Origin: an uncultured Bacilli bacterium
GTDB taxonomy: Bacteria > Bacillota_I > Bacilli_A > RF39 > UBA660
Length of the DNA stretch: 9,610 nt
Assembly (NCBI GenBank): GCA_947598345.1
Contig: CANQFF010000040.1
Coordinates: forward strand, 1-9,610
Direction of reading: 5' to 3'
Below, piece after piece: positions 7,955 through 9,610 of the stretch. The translations under genes and the position numbers were made by a program. The notes below the pieces were generated by a model. That model ran no database searches. It saw only the letters and a program-made list of their open reading frames with translations, and was not told the origin of the DNA. Position 1 is the stretch's first letter, and each line of letters opens with the position of its first letter.

Positions 7955-7977
7955 ATTATAATAGTAATGATTATAAT
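7955..7977 (-). promoter_or_regulatory. clpP: Probable clpP promoter region with two TATAAT boxes
   Basis: On the - strand, perfect TATAAT boxes lie at 7970-7975 and 7955-7960. Each is part of the self-complementary octamer ATTATAAT, and the two are 15 bp apart. The upstream box would start transcription near 7963 and leave a leader of about 25 nt; the other would start inside the ribosome binding site. No good -35 box is visible for either, so the assignment is moderate. Because the octamers are palindromic they could also serve as a short operator. Confidence 0.45.
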
Positions 7978-8005
7978 GGTTTATTCACTATATTAATCGA
8001 CAAAA

Positions 8006-8179
8006 TTACCATAGTATTCTAAAGAAAGAAAAAAATATTAAAAATAAAAAGATAAATATTAAAAAGAAATTAAATCTAGTAAATATAAATATAGTAAGTA
8101 TTAATTGATAAAATAAAAGTAAACTAAAACCTATTAGCAAAATCCACCATAAGCCTCTACCACGACACCATCTTTTCAT
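8006..8179 (-). CDS. Small two-helix membrane protein, unknown function
   Basis: The predicted 57-residue product starts MKRWCRGRGLWW, a strongly basic and Trp-rich head. This is followed by a hydrophobic stretch (about 10-33), a single Arg34, a second hydrophobic stretch (about 36-52) and the end FFRILW. The shape is that of a membrane hairpin or single-pass small protein with its N-terminus inside. The codons for the head (TGG TGT CGT GGT) stand out against the AT-rich surroundings, which argues for selection; the Phe/Ile/Leu part alone could arise by chance in T-rich DNA. The ribosome binding site is weak: AAAGGA lies 13 nt upstream, and an in-frame stop just upstream leaves no other start. 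It lies between UPF0316 and clpP on the same strand with no - strand terminator on either side, so shared transcripts are possible. Function unknown; small hydrophobic toxins and stress peptides have this shape, but nothing proves it. Confidence 0.45.
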   Translation of the reverse strand: MKRWCRGRGLWWILLIGFSLLLFYQLILTIFIFTRFNFFLIFIFLFLIFFSFFRILW

Positions 8180-8281
8180 AAAAAAGTTTCATTCCTTTCG
8201 CTTTGTTCAAGGTAAATATAACCTCAAATTGGTTTGCCACCTAGTATAGTTTATTAAATTAAACTTTTTTATTATATTACA
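8180..8281 (-). other. Leader and control region of the small membrane ORF
   Basis: Reading the - strand, TATACT (8243-8248) is a -10 candidate with only a poor -35. It would give a leader of about 57 nt. This leader carries GGCAAACC, several short alternative pairings (AACC with GGTT, AGGT with ACCT) and the 11-codon ORF MKLFYEKMVSW overlapping the main start. It resembles no riboswitch I can name. Confidence 0.3.
8248..8270. repeat. Inverted repeat with T-run: operator or + strand terminator
   Basis: AGTTTA (8248-8253) and TAAACT (8260-8265) form a perfect six-base inverted repeat around a six-base centre, followed on the + strand by a T-run to 8270. Read on the + strand it looks like a weak intrinsic terminator, though no + strand gene precedes it. 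Read on the - strand it fills the space just upstream of the TATACT box, where a repressor or activator could bind. The stem has a single G-C pair, so chance is not excluded. Confidence 0.35.
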
Positions 8282-8767
8282 TTAGACTATATTATGAATT
8301 GTTTTTGCCTTTTCACTAATAATTATTGCTTTAGGATCTATATTTTTAATAATTTTACTTATTTTACTTATTTCTTTTCTTTTTAATAATATTAGAAGAA
8401 CGGAATATTCATTATTTTTTTCACAAAGTGTAGTTATTTGATAGTTTTTTAATTTTCTTTTAACATTGTTTTCATATTTTTCTCTTACCACACATATAAA
8501 CATATTATTACCTAATGCGATTTTTTCTTCAATTATACTTCCTAAATATGAACCTATTATTGATCCAGCACAAAAGAAGACTATTTTTAATATATCTTTA
8601 TTTATATCTATAATAACAATTCCTGTTACAAATACCCATATAAGCGCAATTATACCCTGTAAGAAAGCTCCTAATTTTTTCTTACCATTCGCTACTACAA
8701 TTAATCTCAATGTGGCAAGTGCATTTTCAACTATTTTAGATAAAAGTATTGCTATATATATAAACAT
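8282..8767 (-). CDS. UPF0316 family membrane protein (DUF5698 + DUF2179)
   Basis: The 161-residue product has three hydrophobic segments (about 1-20, 33-55 and 60-83) carrying ENALATLRLIVVANGKK and GSYLGSIIEEKIALG. It ends in a soluble domain (about 88-161) of the DUF2179 type, the ferredoxin-like fold also found at the end of YitT-family proteins. This matches the arrangement of B. subtilis YebE. The biochemical role of the family is unknown; the soluble domain faces the cytoplasm by inference and may sense a ligand or partner. The start at 8767 is chosen because the - strand has AAAGGTGA at good spacing (about 8774-8781), whereas the longer in-frame start at 8863 would run across the intergenic region and into yabG. 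It is transcribed divergently from yabG and has no intrinsic terminator of its own on the - strand, so readthrough toward the small membrane ORF is possible. Confidence 0.9.
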   Translation of the reverse strand: MFIYIAILLSKIVENALATLRLIVVANGKKKLGAFLQGIIALIWVFVTGIVIIDINKDILKIVFFCAGSIIGSYLGSIIEEKIALGNNMFICVVREKYENNVKRKLKNYQITTLCEKNNEYSVLLILLKRKEISKISKIIKNIDPKAIIISEKAKTIHNIV

Positions 8768-8832
8768 ACTATTCACCTTTATTATTTTTGTTATATTATA
8801 AAATATTATACATATAATTAATTGGTGATAAT
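8768..8832. promoter_or_regulatory. Divergent promoter region between UPF0316 gene and yabG
   Basis: This 65-bp spacer is almost entirely A and T. On the + strand CATATAAT (8811-8818) can be read either as a TATAAT -10 or as a sigma-E/sigma-K-like -10 (CATA-type), followed by GGTGAT (8824-8829) before the yabG ATG. On the - strand TATAAT boxes occur at 8805-8810 and 8795-8800. No convincing -35 box is visible on either strand. The sporulation-sigma reading is suggested mainly by what yabG is. Confidence 0.4.
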
Positions 8833-9610
8833 ATGGATATAAAAGTAGGTGATTATGTAACAAGAATATCTCATAAAAATGATATGATTTTTAAAGTAAT
8901 TAGTATTGAAAATAATATATGTTATTTAAAAGGAGCTAATATTAGACTGTATGCTGATAGTGAAATGGAAGATTTAGTTAAAACAAGTTTTAAAGAAAGT
9001 GATGATTCAGATGTTGTTGAAAGAATTAAGGACAGTACTAATTTAGATAGAGATGACTATTTTTATTTGCCAGGAAAAATTCTTCATATAGATGGTGATA
9101 GTGAATATTTAGATAGGTGCTTAAAATACTATAATAATGTTAATTTAATGGCTATGGGTATATGTGAGGATGAATCAGATTTTCCTTCAAAAATAAGGGA
9201 ATATTTAGAAGAATATAATCCTAATATTCTTGTCATAACTGGTCATGATGCTTATTATAAGAAAAAAGGAGGTATCGAAGATATAAATAGTTATAAGAAT
9301 AGCGGTAATTTTGTTAAAGCAGTTAAAGAAGCTAGAAAGTTTGAAAAAAGTCATGATAAACTTGTTATTATAGCAGGAGCTTGCCAATCAAATTATGAAG
9401 AATTAATTAGAGCAGGTGCGAATTTTGCATCTAGTCCTAAAAGAATAAATATACACGCATTAGATCCAGCTATAATAGCTAGCAGAATGAGTTTAGCTGA
9501 TATAAATAAAAATATAGATTTAAAAGATATAATTTCTAGTACAAAATATGGAAAAGAAGGGATAGGTGGTATTATTACTAAAGGTACTATGTATATGGGG
9601 TATCCAAGAT
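8833..9610 (+). CDS. yabG: Sporulation-specific cysteine protease YabG (3' end cut by window)
   Basis: 259 residues are visible, close to full length for the family (about 290 in B. subtilis), and the window edge cuts off the last few. YabG is a mother-cell protease that trims spore coat and germination proteins; in B. subtilis it matures coat proteins, and in C. difficile it processes the SleC and Csp germination factors. The N-terminus is an SH3-like strand region (KVGDYVTRISH, RLYADSEMEDL), followed by LPGKILHIDGD. The catalytic region follows, with H138 in ITGHDAYYKKKGG and C184 in AGACQS. It then has ELIRAGANFASSPKRINIHA and GIGGIITKG, all strongly like YabG. The His-Cys spacing of 46 equals that I recall for B. 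subtilis YabG (His172/Cys218), so both catalytic residues are present. The linker before the protease part is about 34 residues shorter than in B. subtilis. GGTGAT precedes the ATG. Confidence 0.95.
   Translation, partial: MDIKVGDYVTRISHKNDMIFKVISIENNICYLKGANIRLYADSEMEDLVKTSFKESDDSDVVERIKDSTNLDRDDYFYLPGKILHIDGDSEYLDRCLKYYNNVNLMAMGICEDESDFPSKIREYLEEYNPNILVITGHDAYYKKKGGIEDINSYKNSGNFVKAVKEARKFEKSHDKLVIIAGACQSNYEELIRAGANFASSPKRINIHALDPAIIASRMSLADINKNIDLKDIISSTKYGKEGIGGIITKGTMYMGYPR

Noticed and set aside
8200..8242. Resemblance of the GGCAAACC and CAAAGC segments to a c-di-GMP class I riboswitch, and of GAGGTT to preQ1
   Set aside because: The conserved core segments of these aptamers and their spacing are missing; only short words match.
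8466..8801. A 111-codon + strand open frame
   Set aside because: It runs antisense to the UPF0316 gene, whose family motifs and ribosome binding site are clear.
9205..9387. A 60-codon - strand open frame
   Set aside because: It lies antisense inside yabG and has no family features.
22..9610. Possibility of a Mycoplasma-type code (TGA as Trp)
   Set aside because: Trp is encoded by TGG throughout and no gene needs TGA readthrough; all seven complete genes end in TAA or TAG, which is compatible with the standard code but too few to interpret.

Overview
The window is AT-rich, reads cleanly in the standard bacterial code (Trp is TGG, no in-frame TGA) and has strong AGGAGG-type ribosome binding sites. 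It encodes a Gram-positive-type replicative polymerase (PolC), a ClpP protease and the spore-coat protease YabG. Together these point to a low-GC Bacillota, probably an uncultured gut-type Bacilli or Clostridia lineage with a sporulating ancestry. The exact taxon cannot be fixed from this sequence alone.

Layout, left to right. On the + strand, a type IV prepilin-like protein (22-429) is followed 11 nt later by a small unknown protein (441-668). Next, under its own good promoter, comes a 620-residue unknown protein (735-2597). It has a coiled-coil N-terminus, a very acidic tandem-repeat middle and a C-terminal region with an internal duplication. A hairpin terminator (2600-2626) separates it from polC (2674-7341). 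PolC has every expected domain plus an extra segment of about 74 residues before the palm. A bidirectional hairpin (7343-7368) ends polC and the convergent clpP (7360-7938, - strand).

The - strand continues with a probable 57-residue two-helix membrane protein (8006-8179) that has an unusual leader and a palindrome at its promoter, then a UPF0316 (DUF5698/DUF2179) membrane protein (8282-8767). A 65-bp divergent intergenic region separates that gene from yabG (8833 onward, + strand), which runs off the window's right edge near its normal C-terminus.

Most of the window is housekeeping: DNA replication, proteolysis, pilus or secretion, and sporulation. The parts not explained by known families are the repeat protein at 735-2597, the PolC insertion, and the small membrane ORF with its palindromic control region. 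I saw no CRISPR array, insertion sequence, tRNA, rRNA or convincing mobile element.
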